NCBI GenBank assembly: GCA_023461035.1
Contig: JAEWOD010000016.1
Coordinates: forward strand, 186,001 to 250,000
Direction of reading: 5' to 3'
DNA from: Bacteroidota bacterium
GTDB taxonomy: Bacteria > Bacteroidota > Bacteroidia > Flavobacteriales > Weeksellaceae
Length of the DNA stretch: 64,000 nt
Below are positions 8,204 to 16,702 of the stretch, in pieces. The position numbers and the translations under genes are program-made. Every line of letters starts with the position of its first letter. Position 1 is the first letter of the stretch. The notes beneath the pieces are model-generated. The model did no database searches, was not told the DNA's origin, and was given only the letters and a program-made list of their open reading frames with translations.

Positions 8204-8766
8204 AAGTTTTTATATAGTTCGATAAGGTTTGATTTTGCTCTGTTTAATCTCATTTTCACGGCACTCTCTCCTATCGAATAGAGGGTTGCTATTTCTTTTA
8301 TACTTAAATCATCCTGATATTTCATTAACAAAATGGCACGTTCGGGCGGGGAAATGAGCTTTAATGAACGGTTCAGTTTTTCGGCTTTCATTTCAAATAT
8401 CAAGGCATCTGAAATCTCATCTTCTTTTGCTTCTCCATAGTCTTCCTCTACGCTAAATGTGTTTTTCTTACCTTTTACTTCGCGTTGAAGATAGTTAACA
8501 CAATGGTTATAGGTAAAGGCAAACATCCAAGTGGAAAACTTCGCATCTCCTTTAAATGTTTTTAATTTGACAAAGAGCTTCACAAATATATCATGTGTGA
8601 GATCCTGAGCTTCTTCTTTTGAACCTATGAATCCCAAACATTTATTATAAACGACAGACGCATAGCGGTCATACAGAATTCCAAACAAATGGGTGTCATT
8701 TGATTGGGTGATTTTCTGTATAAGTTCCTCATCAGTTATTTTATCAAACGATTTTTGGAACGCCAT
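8200..8766 (-). CDS. ECF-subfamily RNA polymerase sigma factor
   Basis: 188 aa from the ATG at 8766; an in-frame ATG at 8811 would add a hydrophobic extension not typical of the family. Region 2 is visible as LFGILYDRYASVVYN, EEAQDLTHDIFVKLF and FSTWMFAFTYNHCVNYLQR. After an acidic linker, region 4 has PPERAILLMKYQDDLSIKEIATLYSIGESAVKMRLNRAKSNL, the helix-turn-helix for the -35 box. It directs polymerase to a special promoter set. The linked genes (63-aa protein, MscS) suggest an envelope-stress or osmotic theme, by inference only. Confidence 0.93.
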   Translation of the reverse strand: MAFQKSFDKITDEELIQKITQSNDTHLFGILYDRYASVVYNKCLGFIGSKEEAQDLTHDIFVKLFVKLKTFKGDAKFSTWMFAFTYNHCVNYLQREVKGKKNTFSVEEDYGEAKEDEISDALIFEMKAEKLNRSLKLISPPERAILLMKYQDDLSIKEIATLYSIGESAVKMRLNRAKSNLIELYKNL

Positions 8767-9128
8767 AAACTTGTCTTCTATTATTTGACACAGAAAATTA
8801 TAAAAAGTCACTGATAATTTGAAAAAAAATAAATTTTACCTTCAGTTTGACATGAATATTTTTGTAATCATCTGGTTAATTGATATTTGCAATTTTAAAA
8901 ATTAAGAAGATTTAGATTTAAAAAAAAATTTAAGGTTTTTAATTCTTAATTGATCTTAATATATTATTTATGGTTAATTACATATGAAAAAAATGGAAAA
9001 GATGTGATATTTACTCCCTTATAAATATAACTAACATATTTTTAAATAATATATATATATGAAAACTGTAGACGATTTTTAGATTTTAAAAACCAATCCA
9101 AAGATGAATTTGATTATTTAAAGATGAA
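8767..9128. other. AT-rich intergenic region
   Basis: About 360 bp between the ECF sigma gene and the end of the KAS III gene, very rich in A/T with runs such as ATATATATAT near 9050-9060. I see no ORF, no clear hairpin with a T tract and no tRNA. It must hold the sigma gene promoter, but no TAnnTTTG element stands out on the minus strand. Confidence 0.6.
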
Positions 9129-10202
9129 TTATTTAAATTTATATAGAATGGCATTGATATTCATCCCGGCTCCCACAGAACCCAATACGATATGGTCTCC
9201 TGCATGGAATTCATGATTTCCCAATTGTTTTTTGGCAATCAAATCATACATCGTCGGAACTGTCGCTACGGAAGAATTCCCAAACATTTGAACTGTCATG
9301 GGAGCAACATCTTGAGGGATTTCATCGATATTGTAAAGACGAAACAAACGTTCTATCATCGCATGATCCATTTTGGCATTGGCTTGATGCAACAGGATTT
9401 TCTGAATAGAATTCACATCCACTCCCGAATTATCAATTACTCTTTTTATCAATGCAGGAACTTTGCGCAAAGCATATTCATATACCTTTCTTCCGCGCAT
9501 TTTGATATTGACTTTTGAACCTTCATAGTCTTGTTTCAGCGAAACATCATTGAGCAAATAAGTCATTTCGTCCATACTGTCTGAAATCGTATCATAGCTG
9601 ATGATGCCGTATTTAGTATTATCTTCAACCGCTTCCAGTATCACGGCTCCGGCTCCGTCCGCAAAAATCATAGCCGTTCTGTCATGTGGGTCAACCGCCC
9701 TTGAAAGCGTGTCTGCACCTATTATCAATGCTTTTTTTGCCGTCCCCGATAAAAATAAGTGATGCGCTAAAATCAATCCTTCAATCCATCCCGGACAACC
9801 AAATAACATATCATAGGGACGACAATGATTGTTTTTTATGCCTAATTTATGTTTGACCCTCGTAGCAACAGACGGCATATTGTCCACTTGTCTGTAAACG
9901 GGATCTATATCACCATAATTATTGGCTACGATTACATAGTCCAATTCTTCTTTGTCTATTCCGGCTTCTTCTATCGCTTTTTTTGCAGCATACACCGCCA
10001 AATCTGAAGTGAAATCTCCAAAATCTGCATATCTTCTTTCTTCAATTTCTGTGATTTCCTGAAATTTCTGTATGATTTCCGTTACAGGTTTTTCGATAAA
10101 AACACCTTGTTCATCATAAAATTCGTAGTTTAAAAAATCTGAATTCTTTACGATTTTTTCTGGTAAAAAATGTCCTGAACCGGTGATTACTGTATTGATC
10201 AT
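9129..10202 (-). CDS. 3-oxoacyl-ACP synthase III (FabH-like) family protein
   Basis: 357 aa thiolase-fold enzyme with the full KAS III catalytic triad: Cys136 (MLFGCPGWIEG), His272 (LLHQANAK) and Asn309 (MFGNSSVATVP), ending GSVGAGMNINAILYKF. It is longer than housekeeping FabH (about 315-335 aa) because of an N-terminal insertion (residues about 25-60, FYDEQGVFIEKPVTEIIQKFQ). It is therefore likely one of the extra KAS III-like condensing enzymes of Flavobacteria, for special fatty acids or polyenes, rather than the main FabH. No acyl-carrier protein gene is nearby. Confidence 0.85.
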   Translation of the reverse strand: MINTVITGSGHFLPEKIVKNSDFLNYEFYDEQGVFIEKPVTEIIQKFQEITEIEERRYADFGDFTSDLAVYAAKKAIEEAGIDKEELDYVIVANNYGDIDPVYRQVDNMPSVATRVKHKLGIKNNHCRPYDMLFGCPGWIEGLILAHHLFLSGTAKKALIIGADTLSRAVDPHDRTAMIFADGAGAVILEAVEDNTKYGIISYDTISDSMDEMTYLLNDVSLKQDYEGSKVNIKMRGRKVYEYALRKVPALIKRVIDNSGVDVNSIQKILLHQANAKMDHAMIERLFRLYNIDEIPQDVAPMTVQMFGNSSVATVPTMYDLIAKKQLGNHEFHAGDHIVLGSVGAGMNINAILYKFK

Positions 10203-10275
10203 AACGGAAAACTCATATTTTGTAAGGGCAAATTTAATAAATATATGTCGGATTTAACATTAAGTTTATGTGGAA

Positions 10276-10899
10276 CTAATTGGAAAGAATTTTTTTACTG
10301 ATGAAATCCCTTTCCAAATCCCAACTTCTCGCAGGAGAAAATGCTCTTCCATAATAAATAATCTGCAGATGCAGTTTGTTCCAGATTTCTTTTGGAAATA
10401 GTTTTTTTGCATCTCTTTCCGTTTGTTCCACTGATTTTCCATTGCTCAATTTCCACCGGTGCATCAACCGGTGAATATGCGTATCAACCGGAAATGCAGG
10501 ATATCCGAAAGCCTGCGACATCACAACCGAAGCGGTTTTATGACCAACTCCGGGAAGTGCTTCCAATTCTTCAAATGTTGCCGGAACCTCTCCTCCATGT
10601 TTTTGGATGATGATTTCGGAAAGACGTTTTAGGTTTTTGGCCTTTGTGTTGGAAAGTCCTATCTGACGAATTAAACCTTTGATCTCATCTACCTCCAGCA
10701 GGCTCATTGCCATTGGATTATTGGCCCTTGCAAATAAATCGGGCGTTACTTCATTTACCTTTTTATCTGTAGTTTGAGCAGAAAGCATCACCGCTACAAG
10801 TAGCGTGAAAGGATCTGTATGATCCAGCGGAATCGGAGGATTGGGGTATAATTTTTCCAATTCTTCTACCACAAATTGTACCCTTTCTTTTTTTGTCAT
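10276..10899 (-). CDS. nth: Endonuclease III, base-excision repair; lacks the Fe-S cluster
   Basis: 207 aa DNA glycosylase/AP lyase for oxidised pyrimidines. The helix-hairpin-helix LPGVGHKTASVV carries catalytic Lys121, and VDTHIHR holds catalytic Asp139. E. coli Nth ends in a four-Cys [4Fe-4S] motif; here the equivalent stretch (LQIIYYGRAFSPARSWDLERDFISKKILSN) contains no cysteine at all, so the cluster is absent. The active site remains intact, so the enzyme is probably functional. A long hairpin separates it from the upstream rhodanese gene. Confidence 0.92.
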   Translation of the reverse strand: MTKKERVQFVVEELEKLYPNPPIPLDHTDPFTLLVAVMLSAQTTDKKVNEVTPDLFARANNPMAMSLLEVDEIKGLIRQIGLSNTKAKNLKRLSEIIIQKHGGEVPATFEELEALPGVGHKTASVVMSQAFGYPAFPVDTHIHRLMHRWKLSNGKSVEQTERDAKKLFPKEIWNKLHLQIIYYGRAFSPARSWDLERDFISKKILSN

Positions 10900-10913
10900 T
10901 CTTGTAAATTAAA

Positions 10914-10946
10914 AACTTTGTCAAAGTTCGGAACTTTGACAAAGTT
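10914..10946 (-). terminator. Perfect 16-bp-arm hairpin, probable terminator of the rhodanese gene
   Basis: Arms AACTTTGTCAAAGTTC and GAACTTTGACAAAGTT pair perfectly around one base (G10930). Each arm is itself nearly palindromic (AACTTTG-T-CAAAGTT). On the minus strand it is followed by TTTTTAATTT, as expected of a terminator between the rhodanese stop (10968) and the nth start (10899). Confidence 0.7.
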
Positions 10947-10967
10947 GATTTAAAATAAATTGATTTT

Positions 10968-11303
10968 TTAACTGTTCAGGATTTCGTTTACATCTCCAAA
11001 TCCGCCTCCGTTAAAAACATCTTCCAAACCATTTTCTTTTAGGAAACTTAAAGTTGAAGATGCTCTTCCGCCACTTCTGCAAAAAATGACGATGGGTTTG
11101 GGCATATCTTTGATTTTATCCAGATTATCGGGAATTTCACCCATCGGGATATTGATGGCATTTTCAACACTTCCATCGATTTCCAGTTCGTAAGGTTCAC
11201 GAATGTCAATGAGTGTGGCATTCGGATTTTTTATTGCATCTACTGTTGTCATTTTTATTACTTTTTTAAAAAATAGCCATCTGAATAATTTAGGAATAAT
11301 CAT
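10968..11303 (-). CDS. Rhodanese-domain sulfurtransferase
   Basis: 111 aa single-domain rhodanese: ATLIDIREPYEL, AINIPMGEIPDN and the active-site loop VIFCRSGGRAS with Cys75 as the persulfide-carrying nucleophile. The loop is of the six-residue sulfurtransferase type. The ATG at 11303 is 2 nt beyond the stop of the M13 peptidase gene, which argues for coupled translation. An internal ATG at 11252 (MTTVDAIKNP) gives a more usual domain length and is the alternative start. The substrate is unknown. Confidence 0.88.
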   Translation of the reverse strand: MIIPKLFRWLFFKKVIKMTTVDAIKNPNATLIDIREPYELEIDGSVENAINIPMGEIPDNLDKIKDMPKPIVIFCRSGGRASSTLSFLKENGLEDVFNGGGFGDVNEILNS

Positions 11304-11305
11304 AA

Positions 11306-13324
11306 TTACCAGATAATGATTCTGTCTTTTGGTTCTTTGTACATTTTATCACCCTTTTTTACATCAAAAGCTTTGTAAAATCCTTCAATGTTTTCCACCG
11401 GACCGATGGCACGATAAAAGCCCGGCGAATGTGGGTCAGTTTTTACCTGATTGATCAGCGCAGCTTCGGTAGATTTAGTTCTCCAGATAGTTGCCCAAGA
11501 AATAAAAAAGCGTTGTTCTTGTGTAAATCCGTCAATTTTGCCCGGATTTCCTTTGTCCTTTAAATACATCAAAAGAGCATCATAGGCTACATTCAATCCG
11601 CCTAAATCTCCGATGTTCTCACCCAGTGTATATTCGCCGTTTACAAAAGTTCCGGGGACCGGTTCGTACTGGCTGTATTGGTCGGCAAGCGCTTTTCCGG
11701 CTGCTTTAAATTTGGTGTGATCCTGTTCTGTCCACCAATTCACCAGATTTCCGTCACCGTCATATTGTGAACCGCTGTCATCAAATCCATGGGAAACTTC
11801 ATGTCCGATTACGGCTCCGATTCCTCCGAAATTCACCGCTGCGTCAGCACGATAATCATAAAAAGGATATTGCAGGATTGCGGCAGGAAATACAATTTCG
11901 TTGTTAGATGAATTGAAATATGCATTTACCGTTTGAGGCGACATTCCCCATTCGGTTCGGTCAACCGGTTTCCCTATTTTGCTGAACATATAATCGTATC
12001 GCCATTTTCTCAGATTCATTTGGTTTTTAAATAAGGCAGCCTCTTCTTTATGAGGTACGATTTCCAATTTGGAATAATCTCTCCATTTGTCGGGATAACC
12101 TATTTTCACTGAAAACTTGCTTAGTTTTTCAAGTGCTTTTACTTTGGTTTCGGGTGACATCCATTCTAAATTATTGATATGCAATTCAAAAGATTTGAAT
12201 AAATAATCAATCATTTCTTTTGCATTGGCTTTGGCTTCAGGCGGAAAATTGTCTTTCACATAGAGTTTTCCAAGCAATTCGCCCACGCTTCCGTTTACAT
12301 ATTCCAAACCGCGTTTGTCCAAAGATCTTTGTTCCTGTTGGCCTTTCAGTTGTTTTCCGTAGAAATCAAAACTCAATTCGTCCAATTCTTTTGTAAGAAA
12401 ATTGGTGGAACCATCGATCAAATGGAATTTCATGTATTCCTTGATGATAGGCATATTTGAATCGGTCAGGAATTTATCCAAATCCTGAAAATATTTTAGT
12501 TCTCCGATGATCACCGAATCAGTTTGAACGTTTAAATCCGATAAAAATTTAGCCAAATCTATGTTTTTGGATAATTTCTTTAAATCCTTTACTGCATAGG
12601 GATTAAATCGAAGTTTAGCATCGCGTATTTGCTCAACCGTAAGCATGGAAGCTGCGATTGATTTTTCAAAACCAATGATTTTCGGACCTTTGAGGTCCCG
12701 GGTTTTCTCACCGGTGAAATTGTAAATTTTATTGATGTATTCTGAATATTTCTGAAGTGTTTCCCGATTGTTTTCATCGTCCTTTTGATAATAAGCACGC
12801 CCCAAACCTAAATCGGCACTTCCCAGATAAATTGCATTTTCACCACTGTTTTTCATGTGTGAACGAACTCCAAATCCATAAAATGGATTCAACCCGATGG
12901 GTGTTACTTCCGTCAGATATTTTTCCAAATCCTTGATGGATTTCAACTTGTCTATTTTGTCCAGATAAGGTTGAATCGGCTTCAGACCGGTTTTGTCCCG
13001 TGCATCAAAATCGATATAAGATTGATATAAATCCCCGATTTTCTGTTCGTCGCTTCCTTTTGGACTGGTTTTTCCCAAAAGTCCTTTCAAAATGGAGAGT
13101 GTAACGACATCTGTATTTTCAAGAAGTTCATCAAAACTTCCCCAACGCGAACGGTCAGAAGGGATTTCAGTAGTTTTCATCCAGTTTCCGTTCACGAAAT
13201 TATAAAAATCCTCTTGTGGTTTAACATTTCTGTCCATGTACTGCTCTTTTATGGCGTGAAAGTCTTGTTGTCCAAACGAATAATATGCCAAGAGGGACAA
13301 GCTCAATAGAATTATTTTTTTCAT
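11306..13324 (-). CDS. Secreted M13 family zinc metallopeptidase (neprilysin/PepO-like)
   Basis: 672 aa with a signal peptide (MKKIILLSLSLLAYYSFGQQ). The M13 N-terminal domain starts DRNVKPQEDFYNFVNGNWMKTTEIPSDRSRWGSFDEL. The catalytic domain has VNAYFNSSNNEIVFPA, the zinc motif HEVSH in GHEVSHGFDD, the third ligand in GENIGDLGGL and the C-terminal CxxW-like region ending in IIW. These enzymes cut peptides outside the cytoplasm. The promoter region (TAGATTTG at 13371-13378, minus) lies back to back with that of the threonine dehydrogenase gene. Confidence 0.95.
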   Translation of the reverse strand: MKKIILLSLSLLAYYSFGQQDFHAIKEQYMDRNVKPQEDFYNFVNGNWMKTTEIPSDRSRWGSFDELLENTDVVTLSILKGLLGKTSPKGSDEQKIGDLYQSYIDFDARDKTGLKPIQPYLDKIDKLKSIKDLEKYLTEVTPIGLNPFYGFGVRSHMKNSGENAIYLGSADLGLGRAYYQKDDENNRETLQKYSEYINKIYNFTGEKTRDLKGPKIIGFEKSIAASMLTVEQIRDAKLRFNPYAVKDLKKLSKNIDLAKFLSDLNVQTDSVIIGELKYFQDLDKFLTDSNMPIIKEYMKFHLIDGSTNFLTKELDELSFDFYGKQLKGQQEQRSLDKRGLEYVNGSVGELLGKLYVKDNFPPEAKANAKEMIDYLFKSFELHINNLEWMSPETKVKALEKLSKFSVKIGYPDKWRDYSKLEIVPHKEEAALFKNQMNLRKWRYDYMFSKIGKPVDRTEWGMSPQTVNAYFNSSNNEIVFPAAILQYPFYDYRADAAVNFGGIGAVIGHEVSHGFDDSGSQYDGDGNLVNWWTEQDHTKFKAAGKALADQYSQYEPVPGTFVNGEYTLGENIGDLGGLNVAYDALLMYLKDKGNPGKIDGFTQEQRFFISWATIWRTKSTEAALINQVKTDPHSPGFYRAIGPVENIEGFYKAFDVKKGDKMYKEPKDRIIIW

Positions 13325-13414
13325 TGTGAATTATTTGATGTGAATTATGTTATTTTAAATTAGCAGATTACAAATCTAAAAAGTTTTTTTAAATAAGACA
13401 TTGCGTATAAATAC

Positions 13415-13422
13415 TATCTTTG
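13415..13422 (+). promoter_or_regulatory. Candidate -7 promoter element of the threonine dehydrogenase gene
   Basis: TATCTTTG fits TAnnTTTG and places the transcript start near 13429, about 17 nt before the ATG at 13446. That rules out the in-frame start at 13401. No strict -33 element is seen. Confidence 0.4.
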
Positions 13423-13445
13423 TGATAGCAAAACACACATATTTT

Positions 13446-14399
13446 ATGACACAAAAAATCTTGGTAACAGGGGCTTTGGGACAGATTGGGTCCGAATTGA
13501 CGTCGGCTTTAAGAGATATTTACGGAGAGGAAAATGTGCTCTCCACAGACATTCAGGAAAAAGAAAATATAAATGACCCTTATTACGAAAAATTGGATGT
13601 GATGGATGAAAATCAGATTTCTGAAATCGTTTCCAAACATAAGATTAACATAGTTTACCATCTTGCAGCCATGCTTTCAGCAACGGCAGAAAAATATCCA
13701 AGAAAAGGTTGGGATTTAAATATGGAATCCTTGTTGACATTTCTGGATTTAGCCAAAGACAAAAAGATAAATCAATTATATTGGCCAAGTAGTATTGCGA
13801 TTTTCGGTCCCGATACCCCAAAAAATAATACCGAACAAAATGCATTGGCGATTCCGACTACGGTTTATGGGATTTCCAAACGAGCCGGAGAATTCTGGTG
13901 CAATTATTACCATGAAAAATTTGGAGTAGATGTGCGGAGCATCCGCTATCCGGGACTGATTAGCTGGAAAACCCGTCCGGGAGGCGGAACCACCGATTAT
14001 GCGGTGGATATTTATTATCAGGCATTGGAAGAAGGAAAATATGAATGTTTTCTAAGCGAAAATACCGCTCTACCGATGATGTACATGGACGATGCGATTC
14101 GAGCAACCATAGAATTGATGCAGGCGGACAAAGAAAAATTGACCGTAAGAACTTCTTATAATTTAAATGCTTTGAGTTTTACTCCAAAACAAATAGCCGA
14201 AGAAATCAAAAAACATCTGCCGGATTTTGAAATTTCTTATCAACCGGATTTCCGTCAGGCGATTGCAGATTCCTGGCCGGCGAGCATCGATGATTCGGTT
14301 GCGCAAAAAGACTGGAACTGGAAACCGGAATTTACATTGGAAAAAATGACCGATGCGATGCTCGGAAACTTGAAAGAGAAATTGAATTCAGGGAGTTAG
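13446..14399 (+). CDS. L-threonine 3-dehydrogenase, SDR (epimerase-like) type
   Basis: 317 aa. Oxidises L-threonine to 2-amino-3-oxobutyrate with NAD+. It belongs to the extended short-chain dehydrogenase family, not to the zinc-dependent Tdh family. Motifs: NAD loop VTGALGQIGSEL, VYHLAAMLSATAE, WPSSIAIFGP (catalytic Ser/Thr region), YGISKRAGE with the YxxxK pair, then RYPGLISWKTRPGGGTTDYAVDIYY, which matches the flavobacterial-type threonine dehydrogenase. The start at 13446 (MTQKILVTGA) fits the Rossmann N terminus. A general NAD-dependent epimerase is the less likely alternative. Confidence 0.87.
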   Translation: MTQKILVTGALGQIGSELTSALRDIYGEENVLSTDIQEKENINDPYYEKLDVMDENQISEIVSKHKINIVYHLAAMLSATAEKYPRKGWDLNMESLLTFLDLAKDKKINQLYWPSSIAIFGPDTPKNNTEQNALAIPTTVYGISKRAGEFWCNYYHEKFGVDVRSIRYPGLISWKTRPGGGTTDYAVDIYYQALEEGKYECFLSENTALPMMYMDDAIRATIELMQADKEKLTVRTSYNLNALSFTPKQIAEEIKKHLPDFEISYQPDFRQAIADSWPASIDDSVAQKDWNWKPEFTLEKMTDAMLGNLKEKLNSGS

Positions 14400-14427
14400 T
14401 ATTAAATTAATTTTTTTGAAAAAGTTA

Positions 14428-14580
14428 TTATTCCGGTTTGAGTTTTACAATCTTATTTTCCCGGATAACAACAAGTTCACTGTTTTTAGATTTTTTAAAT
14501 TCAATCAGTTTTTCGTAAACTTTTTCAAGTCCTTTTATAATTTTATTTTTTTCTTCTATTTGAATTTCAATAGTTGTCAT
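14428..14580 (-). CDS. Small ORF downstream of and overlapping the zeta-toxin gene; possible antitoxin
   Basis: 50 codons: MTTIEIQIEEKNKIIKGLEK at the N terminus, then a charged helical stretch and a C terminus rich in V/I/K. ATG at 14580, stop at 14428-14430. The start lies 14 bp inside the end of the zeta-toxin gene in another frame, an overlap typical of toxin-antitoxin pairs. The order is toxin first, the reverse of the usual one. I know no family for it; the antitoxin role is inferred only from size, charge and overlap. Confidence 0.55.
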   Translation of the reverse strand: MTTIEIQIEEKNKIIKGLEKVYEKLIEFKKSKNSELVVIRENKIVKLKPE

Positions 14581-15151
14581 AATAACTTTTTAAAAGATTA
14601 AATTTTTCTTGATTAGCAATATTTAATATGCCATCTATTTGTTTATCTGCAATAAGTTGGTGTTCTCCTTCCGAGTTATCAAAAATCAAAAGTCCATCAA
14701 CAATTGATAAATAAATATCGAAAAGGTTTTTAATTCCTTTGATGTATCTTCTTTCGATGACTTCAGGTTCTATATTGTGACCACCTTCCAAAACTCTTGT
14801 TTTTACACGCTCTCTTGCCAAATCAATATTTTGAAGCCAAAAAAACAATAATGTTACTCTGTAACCTCTACTTTTTGCTTCAGATATTTTTTGTCTGTAA
14901 CTTTTCGTAGATAAAGTTGTTTCAAATGCGAAGTTTTGATTCTCAGAAAGTAATTCGTTGATTCTGTTTAACATGATTCGACCTGCTTCGAATGAAACTT
15001 TTTCCGGTTGAAAAGGCGATAAACCTTTTGCGATTTCGTCGGCATTGACAAACTCCCTACAGTCCAGAATTTCAGGTAAAATTGTAAATGAAGCAGTCGT
15101 TTTTCCTGCGCCATTACAACCTGCAATTATGTAAAGATTCCTGTCATTCAT
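14567..15151 (-). CDS. Zeta-toxin family kinase (P-loop)
   Basis: 194 aa. N-terminal IIAGCNGAGKTTAS is the Walker A loop. FVNADEIAKGLSPFQPEKVSFEAGRIML and FAFETTLSTKSYRQKI match the zeta-toxin substrate region, and a cluster of Arg residues follows (LARERVKTRVLEGGHNI, VIERRYIKG). Chromosomal zeta/PezT proteins phosphorylate UDP-N-acetylglucosamine and block wall synthesis, but many family members are uncharacterised. No epsilon/PezA antitoxin gene precedes it; a 50-codon ORF overlaps its 3' end. It sits between the threonine dehydrogenase and a cell-wall sugar operon on the other strand. Confidence 0.85.
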   Translation of the reverse strand: MNDRNLYIIAGCNGAGKTTASFTILPEILDCREFVNADEIAKGLSPFQPEKVSFEAGRIMLNRINELLSENQNFAFETTLSTKSYRQKISEAKSRGYRVTLLFFWLQNIDLARERVKTRVLEGGHNIEPEVIERRYIKGIKNLFDIYLSIVDGLLIFDNSEGEHQLIADKQIDGILNIANQEKFNLLKSYYDNY

Positions 15152-15255
15152 CCTCGCAAATTTATAAATTAATTTTTCATCACTTTCAACAGATTTTTAT
15201 AGCGATGAATTAGAAATAACAGAGGTCTTATTGTGGAAATTTGTAACTTTCGGCA

Positions 15256-16287
15256 ATGTTTCAGACCAACGAAAAAATTCAGAAATTTCTTGTTTCTCAT
15301 TATGGTGAACAAGCTTTTGACTCGTTGCAACTGCTTGCCCAAAGTGGTTCTTCCCGAAAATATTATCGGTTTAAATGGGAAGGTAAAACCTTGATTTTGA
15401 CGGAAAGTGAGAACCTCGCAGAAAACAAGACCTTTCTTTATTTCACAGAACATTTTTCAAAAGTCATCGAAAATCTTCCGAAAATTCATAAGGTTTCGGA
15501 AGATTTTACACTTTATAGCCAATCGGATTTGGGAGATGTTTCGCTGATGGATGTTTTGGTTTCGGATGCGGATTCCGCCCGAGAATTGTACAGAAAATCC
15601 ATTCGTCAATTAGTGAAAATGCAGGTTTTGGGCGATGAAAATCTGGATTATTCGAAGTGTTTCAGCTATCCGAAATTCAATTATTTGTTGGTCTTGCGTG
15701 ATTTGTTTTCGTTTAAAAATTATTTTTTGAATCTGTCGGGAATTGAATTTAATCAGGGAAAACTATTGGTCGATTTTGAACGGTTTGCGTTGGATTTCGA
15801 ACAAATTCCGCATCGACATTTCGTGTTTCGGGATTTTCAATCGAGAAACATTATGGTTTATGAAAACGAGCCGTATTTTATTGATTATCAAGGCGGAATG
15901 AAAGGGCCGGTTCAATATGATTTGGTTGCTTTGCTTTGGCAGGCAAAAGCCAATTTATCTGAGGATTGGAAAGCCGAATTATATGATGAATATGTAAAAG
16001 AATTCATCGACTTAACCCAAAAAGATTTGGATGAGATCGAGTTTCGAAATGGCTATGAATTATGTCTGATAGAGCGGCTTTTACAGGTTTTGGGAACCTA
16101 TGGTTTCCGGGGGATTTATGAGCGGAAACCACATTTTCTGAACAGCATTGAATTTGGTTTGAAGAACCTGAAAGAAATAGAAAATTTGGTTTTGCTGGAA
16201 AATTATCCCGAATTGAAAAAGGTCATTAGAAAATTGGCTAAACCTCAAACATTTATAACGATAAATACAATCATAAATGAGCAATAA
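15256..16287 (+). CDS. Sugar kinase of the AmgK type (APH family phosphotransferase)
   Basis: 343 aa aminoglycoside-phosphotransferase fold. N-lobe: LAQSGSSRKYYRFKWEGKTLILTES. Catalytic loop HFVFRDFQSRNIMV (Asp and Asn), then the metal-binding YFIDYQGGMKGPVQYDL. In the AmgK-MurU pathway this kinase makes MurNAc-1-phosphate (or GlcNAc-1-phosphate) from the free sugar. The assignment rests on the fold plus a MurU-like nucleotidyltransferase in the same operon. First gene of the operon; its end overlaps the RapZ-domain gene by 11 bp. Confidence 0.8.
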   Translation: MFQTNEKIQKFLVSHYGEQAFDSLQLLAQSGSSRKYYRFKWEGKTLILTESENLAENKTFLYFTEHFSKVIENLPKIHKVSEDFTLYSQSDLGDVSLMDVLVSDADSARELYRKSIRQLVKMQVLGDENLDYSKCFSYPKFNYLLVLRDLFSFKNYFLNLSGIEFNQGKLLVDFERFALDFEQIPHRHFVFRDFQSRNIMVYENEPYFIDYQGGMKGPVQYDLVALLWQAKANLSEDWKAELYDEYVKEFIDLTQKDLDEIEFRNGYELCLIERLLQVLGTYGFRGIYERKPHFLNSIEFGLKNLKEIENLVLLENYPELKKVIRKLAKPQTFITINTIINEQ

Positions 16288-16702
16288 ACTCAATGTGAAT
16301 GTGAGAAGTTTTTCTTACAAAAAAGAAATTCCACAAGATCCGTCCGGCAATGGTGGCGGATTTGTCTTCGACTGTCGGGGAATTTTAAATCCGGGTAGGA
16401 TTCAGGAATTCAAAACCCAAACCGGACGTGACCAAGCCGTCATAAACTATTTGGAAACCGAAACGAAAATCGCCAAATTTCTTGAAGCGGCATTTCAGTT
16501 GGTGGATATTTCGATCGAAGATTATCTGAATCGCGGATTTGAAAATCTGGAAGTGAATTTCGGTTGTACGGGTGGTCAACACCGTTCGGTTTATTCGGCC
16601 GATGCGATGGCAAAACATATTTCCGAAAAATTTCCGGAGGTTCAGGTGGTTTTACAGCACGTGGAGCAGGAGGCGAAGAATTGGATTAACGAGATTTATT
16701 GA
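16277..16702 (+). CDS. Stand-alone RapZ C-terminal domain protein
   Basis: 141 aa corresponding only to the C-terminal half of RapZ. It shows FVFDCRGILNPGR, DQAVINYLE and the signature VNFGCTGGQHRSVYSADAMAKHI. The N-terminal P-loop kinase domain of enterobacterial RapZ is missing. In E. coli this C-terminal domain binds RNA/RNase E and the amino sugar GlcN6P and so senses cell-wall precursor supply. Its place between AmgK-like and MurU-like genes suggests a role tied to amino-sugar level, though that is inference. It overlaps the upstream gene by 11 bp; its stop codon runs straight into heptamer repeats. Confidence 0.85.
   Translation: MSNKLNVNVRSFSYKKEIPQDPSGNGGGFVFDCRGILNPGRIQEFKTQTGRDQAVINYLETETKIAKFLEAAFQLVDISIEDYLNRGFENLEVNFGCTGGQHRSVYSADAMAKHISEKFPEVQVVLQHVEQEAKNWINEIY

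Noticed and set aside
14416..14601. Plus-strand ORF of 61 codons rich in Phe/Asn
   Set aside because: It is the complement of the 50-codon ORF and the 3' end of the zeta-toxin gene; low-complexity shadow.
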